From Streptomyces sp. NBC_01485 (GTDB taxonomy: Bacteria > Actinomycetota > Actinomycetes > Streptomycetales > Streptomycetaceae): a DNA stretch of 64,000 bases. The notes beneath the pieces are model-generated. The model ran no database searches. It worked only from the letters and a program-made list of their open reading frames with translations, and was not told the DNA's origin. Both the position numbers and the translations under genes were made by a program. Positions 34,437-42,522 of the stretch are shown here, piece by piece. Each line of letters opens with the position of its first letter. The stretch's first letter is position 1. Location: positions 5,580,001-5,644,000 of the forward strand of contig NZ_CP109435.1 in assembly GCF_036227125.1 (NCBI RefSeq), given 5' to 3'.

Positions 34437-35225
34437 ATGGGTGCTGCTCCGGTGCTGGAGGAGCTGCGGGAGGTCTGCCAGCCGCAGGCCAAGCTCGCCA
34501 GTCGCAACGGCGAGCACTGGGCGGGCCGGCTGTACATGCGCCGCGTCTCGCTGCGGCTCACCCGCCAGTTGGTCCGCACCCCGGTCACCCCGGACCAGCT
34601 GACCTGGACGATGGTGGTGTGCGGCGTGCTGTCCGGCGCGGCGCTGCTCGTCCCGGGGCTCACCGGGGCCGTACTCGCCGCCCTGCTCATGCAGTTGTTC
34701 CTCCTCTTCGACTGCGTCGACGGCGAAGTCGCCCGCTGGAAGGGGCAGAACAGCGCGACCGGCATCTACGTCGACCGGCTCGGCGCGTACCTCGCCGACG
34801 CGGCGCTGATGATCGGCTTCGGCTTCCGGGCCGCCGAGTCCGGCCTCGTCGGCGGCTGGGCGGGCTTCAACGGCTGGGTGTCGCTCGGCCTCGCGACCGC
34901 GCTCGGCGTCGTGCTGCTGAAGGCCTCGACCGACCTGGTGGACGTGGCCCGCGCCCGCCGGGGGCTGGCCGTCGCCGACGACGAGTCCAGCGCGCCCCGC
35001 TCGCAGGGCGTCGCCTCGCTGCGCCGGCTCGCCGCCGCCTTCAAGATCCACCGGGTCACCAACGGCATCGAGGCCTCCCTCGTCCTGGTCGCCGTGGCGG
35101 TGGCGGACGCGGTGACCGGCGGCGTCGAGCCGACCCGCTGGGCGCTGGCGGCGATCGCCGCGATCACCTGGCTGATGGTCCCGGCCCACCTGCTGTCGAT
35201 CCTGTCGTCGTCCCGGCTGCGCTGA
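34437..35225 (+). CDS. CDP-alcohol phosphatidyltransferase family membrane protein (variant motif)
   Basis: 262 residues from the ATG at 34437 with a GGAGGA ribosome site. Several membrane helices. The catalytic motif reads D92xxD95G96xxA99R100, G109, D113, but the fourth Asp expected at residue 117 is Ala (…VDRLGA…). The family makes phospholipid head-group linkages from CDP-activated donors. The missing Asp is usually the base, so activity may differ. I recall similar motifs in other streptomycete proteins of this group, so this looks like a subfamily rather than a new mutation. Confidence 0.85.
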   Translation: MGAAPVLEELREVCQPQAKLASRNGEHWAGRLYMRRVSLRLTRQLVRTPVTPDQLTWTMVVCGVLSGAALLVPGLTGAVLAALLMQLFLLFDCVDGEVARWKGQNSATGIYVDRLGAYLADAALMIGFGFRAAESGLVGGWAGFNGWVSLGLATALGVVLLKASTDLVDVARARRGLAVADDESSAPRSQGVASLRRLAAAFKIHRVTNGIEASLVLVAVAVADAVTGGVEPTRWALAAIAAITWLMVPAHLLSILSSSRLR

Positions 35226-35226
35226 G

Positions 35227-35961
35227 TCAGCCCATGCAGCCCATGCAGCCCATGTGGTCCACGCAGTCCAGGTAGTCGTGCAGACGCCCCGCGCCCGCCA
35301 GCATCGCGCGCGTGCGGGACGTCAGCGTCTGCGCCCGCGCCGCGAGCGTCGCCCGCAGCGCCGCCTCGCTGCCGCCCTCCCGGCGCAGCTCCGCCAGCAC
35401 CGGCCGGATCTGCGCGAACAGGTGGTGGCTGCGCCGCAGGGACTGGATCACCCGGGCGTCCCGCACCTCGGCGGGGCCGAACACGCGGTAGCCGGTGCCG
35501 CGTTCACGCGGCGGCGCGAGCAGCCCGGCCGCCTCCCACACCCGCAGCGCGGACGTCCGTACGCCGAGCAGCGCGGCGACGTCGCCGATGCGCAGACCGG
35601 AGCGGTCCCGCACCAAGGGTGCCTCGCCGGCCAGCGCCGTCAGTGCCTCGTCCGTCGCCCGCAGGGCCGCGCGTTCCTCGTGCAGTGCGGCGTGGGCCGC
35701 GTCGACGAGGGCGAGGGCGGCCGGGACGTCACCGGCGTGCAGCGTCCGCATGATCCGGGCCGCCGGAACCGGCCCGTACCCCTTCACCAGCGCGCGGTAG
35801 GTCAGCAGCGCCTGCCGGTGTACGTCCGTGAACGTGCGGTAGCCCGACGTCGTGCGCCCGGCCGGCGGCAGGACGCCCGCCTCCTCGTAGTTGCGGATCT
35901 GCTGCGTCGAGAGCCCGACGAGCCGGGCGAGGTCGACGGAGCGCAGTCGGCGTTCGGTCAT
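35227..35961 (-). CDS. MerR-type regulator with two helix-turn-helix domains (TioE-like)
   Basis: 244 residues. The first MerR HTH is at residues 7-43 ('LARLVGLSTQQIRNYEEAGV') and a second at about 123-161 ('IGDVAALLGVRTSALRVWEA'), each followed by a wing and the G-Y-R-x-F motif. This tandem arrangement is typical of TioE-like proteins. The C-terminus ends D-C-V-D-H-M-G-C-M-G-C-M-G, encoded by a CCCATGCAG repeat; its three Cys and one His could bind a metal, but this may only reflect the repeat. Divergent from the LamG kinase gene. Confidence 0.88.
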   Translation of the reverse strand: MTERRLRSVDLARLVGLSTQQIRNYEEAGVLPPAGRTTSGYRTFTDVHRQALLTYRALVKGYGPVPAARIMRTLHAGDVPAALALVDAAHAALHEERAALRATDEALTALAGEAPLVRDRSGLRIGDVAALLGVRTSALRVWEAAGLLAPPRERGTGYRVFGPAEVRDARVIQSLRRSHHLFAQIRPVLAELRREGGSEAALRATLAARAQTLTSRTRAMLAGAGRLHDYLDCVDHMGCMGCMG

Positions 35962-36110
35962 GCTGTCGGGCTCCGGGGTGAGGGAGCGACCAGCCTAGAT
36001 CTCCGACAGGGTCTTGCCCGCGCCCCCGCTGACCGATGTTTGAACTCGTGTACCGCGTACGGGATTTCGACCAACTGTTCGCCTACTGGGCTTAAGCTGG
36101 GCCGCGCCCA

Positions 36111-36162
36111 CGAAGCAGACCATGCAGCAGGGCATGCAGCAGACCATGTAGCAGAGCAGTCC
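36111..36162. repeat. GCATGCAGCAG-type repeat before the LamG kinase
   Basis: Four degenerate CATGCAGCAGAC units lie between a possible -10 (TAAGCT, 36094-36099) and the ribosome site. Opposite strands of a similar CATGCAG word end the adjacent MerR gene. Confidence 0.55.
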
Positions 36163-36177
36163 CGCCGGGAGGCAGTT

Positions 36178-37998
36178 GTGGCAGCGCTGGAGCCGGACGA
36201 TCCGCGCTCCGTCGGGGAGTACCAGTTGCTGAGCAGACTGGGCGCGGGCGGTATGGGGCGGGTCTACCTGGGCCGTTCGCCGGGCGGACGGCCCGTCGCG
36301 GTCAAGGTGGTGCACTCCGAACTGCTCCGCAGGCCCGAGTTCCGCTCCCGGTTCCGGCGTGAGGTGCAGGCGGCCCGCTCGGTCAGCGGGGCCTTCACCG
36401 CCCCGGTGATCGACGCCGACCCGGACGCGAACCTGCCCTGGCTGGTGACCAGTTACATCGCCGGGCCCTCACTGGAACAGGCGGTCGCCGAGCGGGGGCC
36501 GTTCGAACCGGCGGCGGTGCTGGCGCTCGCCGCCGGTCTCGCCGAGGCGCTGGTGTCGATCCACTCCGTGAACCTGGTGCACCGCGACCTCAAGCCCTCC
36601 AACGTGCTGCTCGCCGAGGACGGCCCGAGGGTCATCGACTTCGGGATCGTGCGGAGCCTCGAGAGCGACTCGCTCACCGCGACCGGACTCCTGGCCGGCT
36701 CGCCGGGATTCATGGCCCCCGAGCAGGTGGCCGGCGGCACGATCACCCCGGCGAGCGACGTGTTCTGCCTCGGCGCGGTGCTGGCCTTCGCGGCGACCGG
36801 AGCCAACCCCTTCGGCACCGGGCCCACCCCCGCCCTGCTCTACCGCGTGGTCCACGACGAACCCGACGTCGACGCGATCGCCGACCCGGCCCTGCGCTCG
36901 CTCGTCTCCGCGTGTCTGGCGAAGGACCCCGGCAGCCGCCCGACCCCGCGTCAGATCCTCACCCATGTCGGCCCGGCCGTCGGCGTCCCGCACGAGCCCG
37001 GCCCTTCGATGGCCGCCGCCGTTCACACACCCGCGCGGGCCGGTGCGGCGGAGAGCCGGGAGCATCCGCGTACCCAGGTGCCGCCGACGCACGCGGCCAC
37101 CCAACTGGACACCGCCGCCCGTCCGCTCCGGCCACCCCTGCCACAGCAACCGCACGGCCCGGGCGACCAGGGCGGCCCAGGCAACCCGTACGGCCCGACC
37201 GTCCCCAGCGACCCCGGCAGCCGCATCCCCAGCCCCAGCTATAGCCATAGCCGTCGTGGCTTCCTGTTCGCCGGGGCCGGTGCCGTCACCGCGCTCGGCG
37301 TCGGCGCGGGCGTCTGGTTCACCCGTTCCGGCGGCGAGGCCTCCGACCGGGACGCCTCGCCCTCGCCCTCCTCCTCTCTCACCGCCCCCGCCGTCAGCAC
37401 CCCCGCCCCCGTCGGCCGCTGGCCCCTCGACGAGGCGTCCGGGGACCTGGCCCGGGACACCCTCGGCGGCAACGACGGCACCGCGACCGGCGTCCAATGG
37501 CAGGGCGGGGCCGCTGTGTTCGACGGGAAGGGCAGCCAGATCGTCACCGCGGCCCCGGTGGTCGACACGAGCGAGGGCCGCAGCTTCTCCGTGTCGGCGT
37601 GGGTGCGGCTGACGGCGATCCCGGGCTCCTTCGCCACCGCCGTCAGCGAGGACGGCGACATCAACAGCCGCTTCTTCCTCCAGTACTCCGGCGACGAACG
37701 GCGGTGGGTCTTCGCCGGCGTCGGCCAGCGCGCGGTGGCACGCACCGCCCCCGCGGCGGGTGTCTGGACCCACCTCGTCGGCGTGTGCGACGGCCCCGGA
37801 CGCCGGCTGCGCCTCTACGTCGACGGCGTCCAGGAGGCGACCGTGGCCGACACCACCGCCGCGGGCGGCCCCCTGGTGATCGGACGGGCCAAGTACAACG
37901 GCGGCCCCGCCGACTTCTTCCCCGGCGCCATCAGGGACGTACAGGTCTACGACCAGGCCCTGACCACCGCCCAGGTCAAGACCCTGAAGCCCCTGTAG
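36178..37998 (+). CDS. Transmembrane Ser/Thr kinase with an extracellular LamG domain
   Basis: 606 residues from the GTG at 36178, preceded by GGGAGG. Kinase domain residues 15-270: G-loop 22-27 (GAGGMG), Lys43, HRD 135-137, DFG 154-156, 'GSPGFMAPEQVAGG'. A Pro/Gln-rich juxtamembrane segment, one membrane helix (about 361-380, 'GFLFAGAGAVTALGVGAGVW'), then a Ser/Pro linker and a LamG/concanavalin-like domain (about 415-603: 'GRWPLDEASGDLARDTLGGN', 'VWTHLVGVCDGPGRRLRLYV'). The outside domain probably binds a glycan and signals inwards. Same kinase subfamily as the SPFH fusion. Confidence 0.92.
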   Translation: MAALEPDDPRSVGEYQLLSRLGAGGMGRVYLGRSPGGRPVAVKVVHSELLRRPEFRSRFRREVQAARSVSGAFTAPVIDADPDANLPWLVTSYIAGPSLEQAVAERGPFEPAAVLALAAGLAEALVSIHSVNLVHRDLKPSNVLLAEDGPRVIDFGIVRSLESDSLTATGLLAGSPGFMAPEQVAGGTITPASDVFCLGAVLAFAATGANPFGTGPTPALLYRVVHDEPDVDAIADPALRSLVSACLAKDPGSRPTPRQILTHVGPAVGVPHEPGPSMAAAVHTPARAGAAESREHPRTQVPPTHAATQLDTAARPLRPPLPQQPHGPGDQGGPGNPYGPTVPSDPGSRIPSPSYSHSRRGFLFAGAGAVTALGVGAGVWFTRSGGEASDRDASPSPSSSLTAPAVSTPAPVGRWPLDEASGDLARDTLGGNDGTATGVQWQGGAAVFDGKGSQIVTAAPVVDTSEGRSFSVSAWVRLTAIPGSFATAVSEDGDINSRFFLQYSGDERRWVFAGVGQRAVARTAPAAGVWTHLVGVCDGPGRRLRLYVDGVQEATVADTTAAGGPLVIGRAKYNGGPADFFPGAIRDVQVYDQALTTAQVKTLKPL

Positions 37999-38089
37999 CC
38001 GCTGAAGGCCCTGAAGCCTCTGAAGCCCCTGAAGTGAGCACCGCCGGCCTGGTCGCCTTCGCGGTCGTGAGCCCGCGCAGCGCCGGCGG

Positions 38090-38509
38090 TCAGCCGTCCT
38101 TCGGGTCCTCGCCGGACTCGCGGCGCTTCAACTCCTCCTCGCGGCGACGCAGATCGGCCTCCCAGTCCTTCAGGAGAGCCTCGTCGTCCACGTCTTCGGA
38201 GGATGAGGAGGAGGGGGCCTCGTCCTTCAGGGACTTGAGGAACTCGGGGTTGTCGTCCGGTGCGACCCACTCGGTGCGGCGGCCGCGACGCCACTCGGAC
38301 GGTGTCGAGCCGTCCGTGGGCGCGCGGCGCGCCTTCCCGGCCACCAGCCAGGCGACCGGCCCGACGAGCACCTCGCCGAAGAGCAGGATGATGATGACCC
38401 AGACCACCTTCGGCAGCCCCCGCACCTCCTCCTCGGGAGTGTTGAGGCAGTCGATGAAGGCGTAGATCCACAGTGCCAGGACCAGCAGGAACGGCAGATA
38501 CCTGAGCAT
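38090..38509 (-). CDS. Small membrane protein with phospholipase-D-nuclease-like N-terminal domain
   Basis: 139 residues. Two membrane helices ('LRYLPFLLVLALWIYAFIDC' and 'VVWVIIILLFGEVLVGPVAW') with the PLDc_N signature 'IDCLNTPEEEVRGLPKVVW'. The rest is cytoplasmic, rich in Glu/Arg, ending 'LRRREEELKRRESGEDPKDG', with a likely coiled coil. Unknown role; conserved beside menaquinone genes in related species as far as I recall. Confidence 0.85.
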   Translation of the reverse strand: MLRYLPFLLVLALWIYAFIDCLNTPEEEVRGLPKVVWVIIILLFGEVLVGPVAWLVAGKARRAPTDGSTPSEWRRGRRTEWVAPDDNPEFLKSLKDEAPSSSSSEDVDDEALLKDWEADLRRREEELKRRESGEDPKDG

Positions 38510-38663
38510 GGTGACGGGATCCCTCAGAAGACGGTGACGGGGCGTGGGACGGCCCCGGTGACGGGGCCAGGGTAGCGGGTGGCCGCTGTGCCATCCCGGG
38601 GACGACCCCCGGATCCCCGGCAGAAAAGCAAGGGGCGGGCGTCAGGACGAAGCAGGCCCTCGG

Positions 38664-38678
38664 TGATACTGGGACACA
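38664..38678 (+). promoter_or_regulatory. Candidate -10 element for a leaderless UbiD-like mRNA
   Basis: TGATACT at 38664-38670 lies seven bases before the ATG at 38678, with no ribosome site between them. Confidence 0.4.
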
Positions 38679-40135
38679 TGGCTTACGACGATCTTCGTTC
38701 CCTGCTCAGGGCACTGGAACGCGAAGGCGACCTCAAGCGCGTCAAGGCCGAGGTCGATCCGTATCTGGAGGTCGGGGAGATCGTCGACCGCGTCCAGAAG
38801 GCAGGCGGCCCGGCGCTGCTCTTCGAGAACGTGAAGGGCTCCTCGATGCCCCTCGCGATGAACGTCTTCGGCACCGACCGGCGGCTGTTGAAGGCGCTGG
38901 GGCTGAAGTCGTACGCGGAGATCAGCGAGAGGATCGGCGGGCTGCTGCGACCCGAGCTGCCGCAGGGCTTCGTCGGCGTGCGCGAGGCGTTCGGGAAGCT
39001 CGGCGCGATGACGCACGTACCGCCGAGGAAGGTGAAGGCCGGCGACGCGCCCGTCCAGGAGGTCGTCCTGCACGGCGACGACGTCGACCTCGACGCCCTC
39101 CCCGCCCTCTTCACCTGGCCGCAGGACGGCGGCTCCTTCTTCAACCTGGGCCTGACCCACACCAAGGACCCGGAGTCCGGGATCCGCAACCTCGGCCTGT
39201 ACCGCCTCCAGCGCCACGACAAGCGCACGATCGGCATGCACTGGCAGATCCACAAGGACAGCCGCAACCACTACCAGGTCGCGGCCAGGAAGGGCGAGCG
39301 GCTGCCGGTCGCGATCGCCTTCGGCTGCCCGCCCGCCGTCACCTACGCCTCCACCGCCCCGCTCCCCGGCGACATCGACGAGTACCTGTTCGCCGGGTTC
39401 CTCGCGGGCAAGCGGATCGAGATGGTCGACTGCAAGACGGTGCCGTTGCAGGTGCCGGCGCAGGCGGAGGTCGTCATCGAGGGCTGGCTGGAGCCCGGCG
39501 AGATGCTCCCGGAAGGCCCCTTCGGCGACCACACCGGCTTCTACACCCCGCAGGAACCGTTCCCCGCGCTGAAGATCGACTGCGTGACGATGCGGAAGCG
39601 GCCGCTGCTCCAGTCGATCGTGGTCGGCCGCCCGCCGACGGAGGACGGCCCGCTGGGCCGCGCCACGGAGCGCTTCTTCCTGCCGTTGTTGAAGATCATC
39701 GTCCCGGACATCGTGGACTACCACCTCCCCGAGGCCGGCGGCTTCCACAACTGCGCGATCGTCTCGATCGACAAGAAGTACCCCAAGCACGCGCAGAAGG
39801 TCATGCACGCGGTCTGGGGCGCGCACATGATGTCCCTGACCAAGCTGATCGTGGTCGTCGACGCCGACTGCGACGTCCACGACCTGCACGAAGTCGCGTG
39901 GCGGGCACTCGGCAACACGGACTACGCCCGCGACCTGTCCCTCGTCGAAGGCCCGGTCGACCACCTCGACCACGCCTCCTACCAGCAGTTCTGGGGCGGC
40001 AAGGCAGGCATCGACGCGACCCGGAAGTGGCCCGAGGAGGGCTACACGCGGGACGGGGGCTGGCCGGAGATGGTCGTCTCCGACCCGGACACGGCGGCGA
40101 AGGTCGACAGCCGCTGGAAGGAGTACGGACTGTGA
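38678..40135 (+). CDS. UbiD-like menaquinone biosynthesis decarboxylase
   Basis: 485 residues from the ATG at 38678. Typical UbiD protein: 'AYDDLRSLLRALEREGDLKR', 'NLGLYRLQRHDKRTIGMHWQ' with the prFMN-binding Arg, 'GWLEPGEMLPEGPFGDHTGF' with the catalytic Glu region, and 'VVVDADCDVHDLHEVAWRAL'. It decarboxylates an aromatic (naphthoquinol) carboxylate using the prenylated FMN made by the UbiX-like enzyme encoded two genes later. Part of the late futalosine route. Stop overlaps the mqnP start (GTGA). Confidence 0.93.
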   Translation: MAYDDLRSLLRALEREGDLKRVKAEVDPYLEVGEIVDRVQKAGGPALLFENVKGSSMPLAMNVFGTDRRLLKALGLKSYAEISERIGGLLRPELPQGFVGVREAFGKLGAMTHVPPRKVKAGDAPVQEVVLHGDDVDLDALPALFTWPQDGGSFFNLGLTHTKDPESGIRNLGLYRLQRHDKRTIGMHWQIHKDSRNHYQVAARKGERLPVAIAFGCPPAVTYASTAPLPGDIDEYLFAGFLAGKRIEMVDCKTVPLQVPAQAEVVIEGWLEPGEMLPEGPFGDHTGFYTPQEPFPALKIDCVTMRKRPLLQSIVVGRPPTEDGPLGRATERFFLPLLKIIVPDIVDYHLPEAGGFHNCAIVSIDKKYPKHAQKVMHAVWGAHMMSLTKLIVVVDADCDVHDLHEVAWRALGNTDYARDLSLVEGPVDHLDHASYQQFWGGKAGIDATRKWPEEGYTRDGGWPEMVVSDPDTAAKVDSRWKEYGL

Positions 40136-41037
40136 GCGCCTCCGCGTCGGCCGCACTTCCCCAGCCGGGCCGCACGAAGGCGTTTTTGCGCCTGGTGATG
40201 ATCGAACACTCGGTCTTCGCGCTGCCCTTCGCCTACATCGCCGCGCTGACGGCGATGTTCCGGACGGACGGCACCATCCACTGGGCGAGGCTGCTGCTGG
40301 TCACCGTCTGCATGGTGGGTCTGCGCACCTTCGCGATGGCGGTGAACCGGATCATCGACCGCGAGATCGACGCCCGTAACCCGCGCACGGCCCACCGCGA
40401 ACTGGTGACGGGCGCGGTGTCGGTGAAGCACGCCTGGACGGGCGCGCTGATCGCGGTCGCGGTCTTCCTCGGCTCGGCGGCCCTCCTGAACCCCCTCTGC
40501 CTCGCCCTCGCCCCCGTCGCGGTCGTCCCGATGGTCGTCTACCCCTACGGCAAGCGGTTCACGAACTTCCCGCAGGCCATCCTGGGTCTGGCCCAGGCGA
40601 TGGGCCCGATCGGAGGCTGGCTGGCGATCACCGGCGAGTGGTCCTGGGACGCGGTGATCCTCGGGCTCGCCGTCGGGATCTGGATCGGCGGCTTCGACCT
40701 GATCTACGCCTGCCAGGACGTCGAGACCGACCGAGAGATCGGCGTCCTGTCGGTCCCGGCCCGCTTCGGCATCCCGGCGGCGGTCTGGAGCGCCCGCGCC
40801 TGCCACGCCGTGACGACGGCCCTGTTCGTCTGGTACGCCCTGGCCACCGACGCCGGCGCGTTCTTCTGGCTCGGCCTGCTGATCGTCGCGGGCGCGTTCG
40901 TCTACGAGCACACCATCGTCCGACCCCACGATCTGACCCGTCTGAACAGGGCGTTCTTCTCGACGAACGGTTTCATCGGCATCAGTCTCTTCGTGTGCGC
41001 GCTGATCGACCTGCTGGTGCGGGGGCTCTCGGTGTAG
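40132..41037 (+). CDS. mqnP: Menaquinone prenyltransferase MqnP (UbiA family)
   Basis: 301 residues from the GTG at 40132. About eight membrane helices. Two Asp-rich motifs bind the diphosphate: 'VNRIIDREIDARNPRT' and 'YACQDVETDREIGV'. It attaches the polyprenyl chain to the naphthoquinol carboxylate in the futalosine-type menaquinone pathway. The neighbours on both sides are the UbiD/UbiX decarboxylation enzymes. Confidence 0.93.
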   Translation: MSASASAALPQPGRTKAFLRLVMIEHSVFALPFAYIAALTAMFRTDGTIHWARLLLVTVCMVGLRTFAMAVNRIIDREIDARNPRTAHRELVTGAVSVKHAWTGALIAVAVFLGSAALLNPLCLALAPVAVVPMVVYPYGKRFTNFPQAILGLAQAMGPIGGWLAITGEWSWDAVILGLAVGIWIGGFDLIYACQDVETDREIGVLSVPARFGIPAAVWSARACHAVTTALFVWYALATDAGAFFWLGLLIVAGAFVYEHTIVRPHDLTRLNRAFFSTNGFIGISLFVCALIDLLVRGLSV

Positions 41038-41135
41038 TTCGCGTACTCCGTACGGGTGAACAGGTGCGCGGAGGGAGCAAAGGGAGTGTGCGGGCTCCAG
41101 GCCCGGCCGGTCCTGAGTGTGCGCTGACCCACGGG

Positions 41136-41148
41136 TACGCTCAAGGTG
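41136..41148 (+). promoter_or_regulatory. Candidate -10 element for a leaderless UbiX-like mRNA
   Basis: TACGCT at 41136-41141 ends six bases before the GTG at 41148. This supports that start over the GTG at 41172. Confidence 0.4.
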
Positions 41149-41930
41149 TGAACGCAGGAGAAACGCAGCGCGTGCCTTGGATCGTGGGGGTGTCCGGGGC
41201 GTCCGGTACGCCCTATGCCGCCGCCGTGCTGCGTGCGCTGCTCGCCGCGGGCGAGAGCGTCGACCTGGTGGTCAGCCGGGCCTCGCGCCTCACGCTGCTC
41301 GACGAGACCGGGATCTCCTTCCGGGACGCCCACTGGCGGGACGACCTGCGGGAATGGCTCGCACGCGGAGCGGACGGCAAGCCGGACACCTTCGACGTGG
41401 ACCTCGAAACGGGCCTGGACCCAGAAACGGGCAGGGACCTCGAAACGGGCCGGGTCCTTGACACGGGCGGGGTCCTTGACACGGGCCGGGTCCTCGACAC
41501 GGGCGGGGGCGGTGACCGGGTGCGGTACTGGAGCGCCGGTGATCTGGCTGCCGGGCCGTCCTCGGGGTCGTACCGCACGAAGGGCATGCTCATCGTGCCC
41601 GCCTCCACCGCCTGTGTCGCCGGAGTCGCCCTCGGCCTGTCCAAGGACCTGCTCCAGCGGGCGGCGAGCGTGACGCTCAAGGAGCGCCGGACGCTCGTCG
41701 TCGCCGTACGGGAGACCCCGTTGAACGGGCAGACCCTGCGGCATCTCGTCGCCCTGGACGACGCGGGCGCGAGCGTCGTGCCCGCCTCGCCGGCCTTCTA
41801 CGCGGGGGCCACCCACATCCAGGACCTGGTCGACTTCGTCGCGGGCCGGGTCCTCGACGCGGCGGGCGTGACGCACGGGCTCTATCGCCGGTGGGAGGGC
41901 GAGTTGGGCGGCGGCCCCCGCCCGGCCTGA
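41148..41930 (+). CDS. UbiX-like flavin prenyltransferase with a repeat insertion
   Basis: 260 residues from the GTG at 41148. UbiX fold: 'WIVGVSGASGTPYAAAVLRA' (FMN phosphate loop), 'LIVPASTACVAGVALGLSKD', 'LKERRTLVVAVRETPLNGQT'. It prenylates FMN to the cofactor used by the UbiD-like enzyme. UbiX proteins are usually about 190-210 residues; the excess is an acidic D-L-E-T-G / V-L-D-T-G repeat inserted between the first and second parts (about residues 82-125), which is encoded by a minisatellite. The insertion lies at a surface position between conserved strands. Confidence 0.9.
   Translation: MNAGETQRVPWIVGVSGASGTPYAAAVLRALLAAGESVDLVVSRASRLTLLDETGISFRDAHWRDDLREWLARGADGKPDTFDVDLETGLDPETGRDLETGRVLDTGGVLDTGRVLDTGGGGDRVRYWSAGDLAAGPSSGSYRTKGMLIVPASTACVAGVALGLSKDLLQRAASVTLKERRTLVVAVRETPLNGQTLRHLVALDDAGASVVPASPAFYAGATHIQDLVDFVAGRVLDAAGVTHGLYRRWEGELGGGPRPA
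41396..41513. repeat. Coding minisatellite inside the UbiX-like gene
   Basis: Imperfect units of 15-21 bp (GACCTCGAAACGGGC and GTCCTTGACACGGGC types), about seven copies, in frame. Confidence 0.88.
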
Positions 41931-42018
41931 GTTGTCCACACCTCCTCAGACCAGACCTCCTCAGACCAGACCTTCTCCAGACCACTTCAGACTTTTCAGC
42001 GGAAGGCTTCGATCGCAC

Positions 42019-42474
42019 ATGGACGCGGTGGACAGGCAGCTCATCCAGGCTCTGCGGGAGAACGGCCGGGCCTCCTACGCCGAGCTGGGACGCCTCGTCG
42101 GACTGTCGGGACCCAGCGTCACCGACCGCATCAACCGGCTGGAGGCGGCCGGCATCATCACCGGCTACCGCGCCTCGGTGAACGCCGCCCAACTCGGTCT
42201 CGGCGTCACCGCCCTCATCGGCATCTCCCTCTCCGACGCCGCCGACCACGAGGACGTGGCGAACCGGATGAAGGAGCTCGGCGAGATCGAGGACTGCTGG
42301 TTCATCGCCGGCGACGACTCGTTCATGCTCAAGGCGCGGGCGAACGACGTCGACGGCCTGGAGAAGATCATCCGGCGGCTGTCGGGAACGAAGGGCGTAT
42401 CCCGGACCCGTACGACCATCGTGCTCTCCACGAAGTGGGAGAACCGGGTCGGAGAGCTGCCGGAAGAAGTCTGA
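42019..42474 (+). CDS. Lrp/AsnC-family transcriptional regulator
   Basis: 151 residues from the ATG at 42019. HTH 'ASYAELGRLVGLSGPSVTDR', followed by a RAM ligand-binding domain ('IEDCWFIAGDDSFMLKARAN', 'SRTRTTIVLSTKWENR'). Located between the UbiX-like gene and mqnE, so it may regulate menaquinone synthesis. An upstream frame extends to 41932 but covers a CTCCTCAGACCAGA repeat. Confidence 0.92.
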   Translation: MDAVDRQLIQALRENGRASYAELGRLVGLSGPSVTDRINRLEAAGIITGYRASVNAAQLGLGVTALIGISLSDAADHEDVANRMKELGEIEDCWFIAGDDSFMLKARANDVDGLEKIIRRLSGTKGVSRTRTTIVLSTKWENRVGELPEEV

Positions 42475-42522
42475 GCCCGACGGCGTACGGTTTAGCAGGT
42501 CTGTCTAGGAGAGGTGTGGGGC

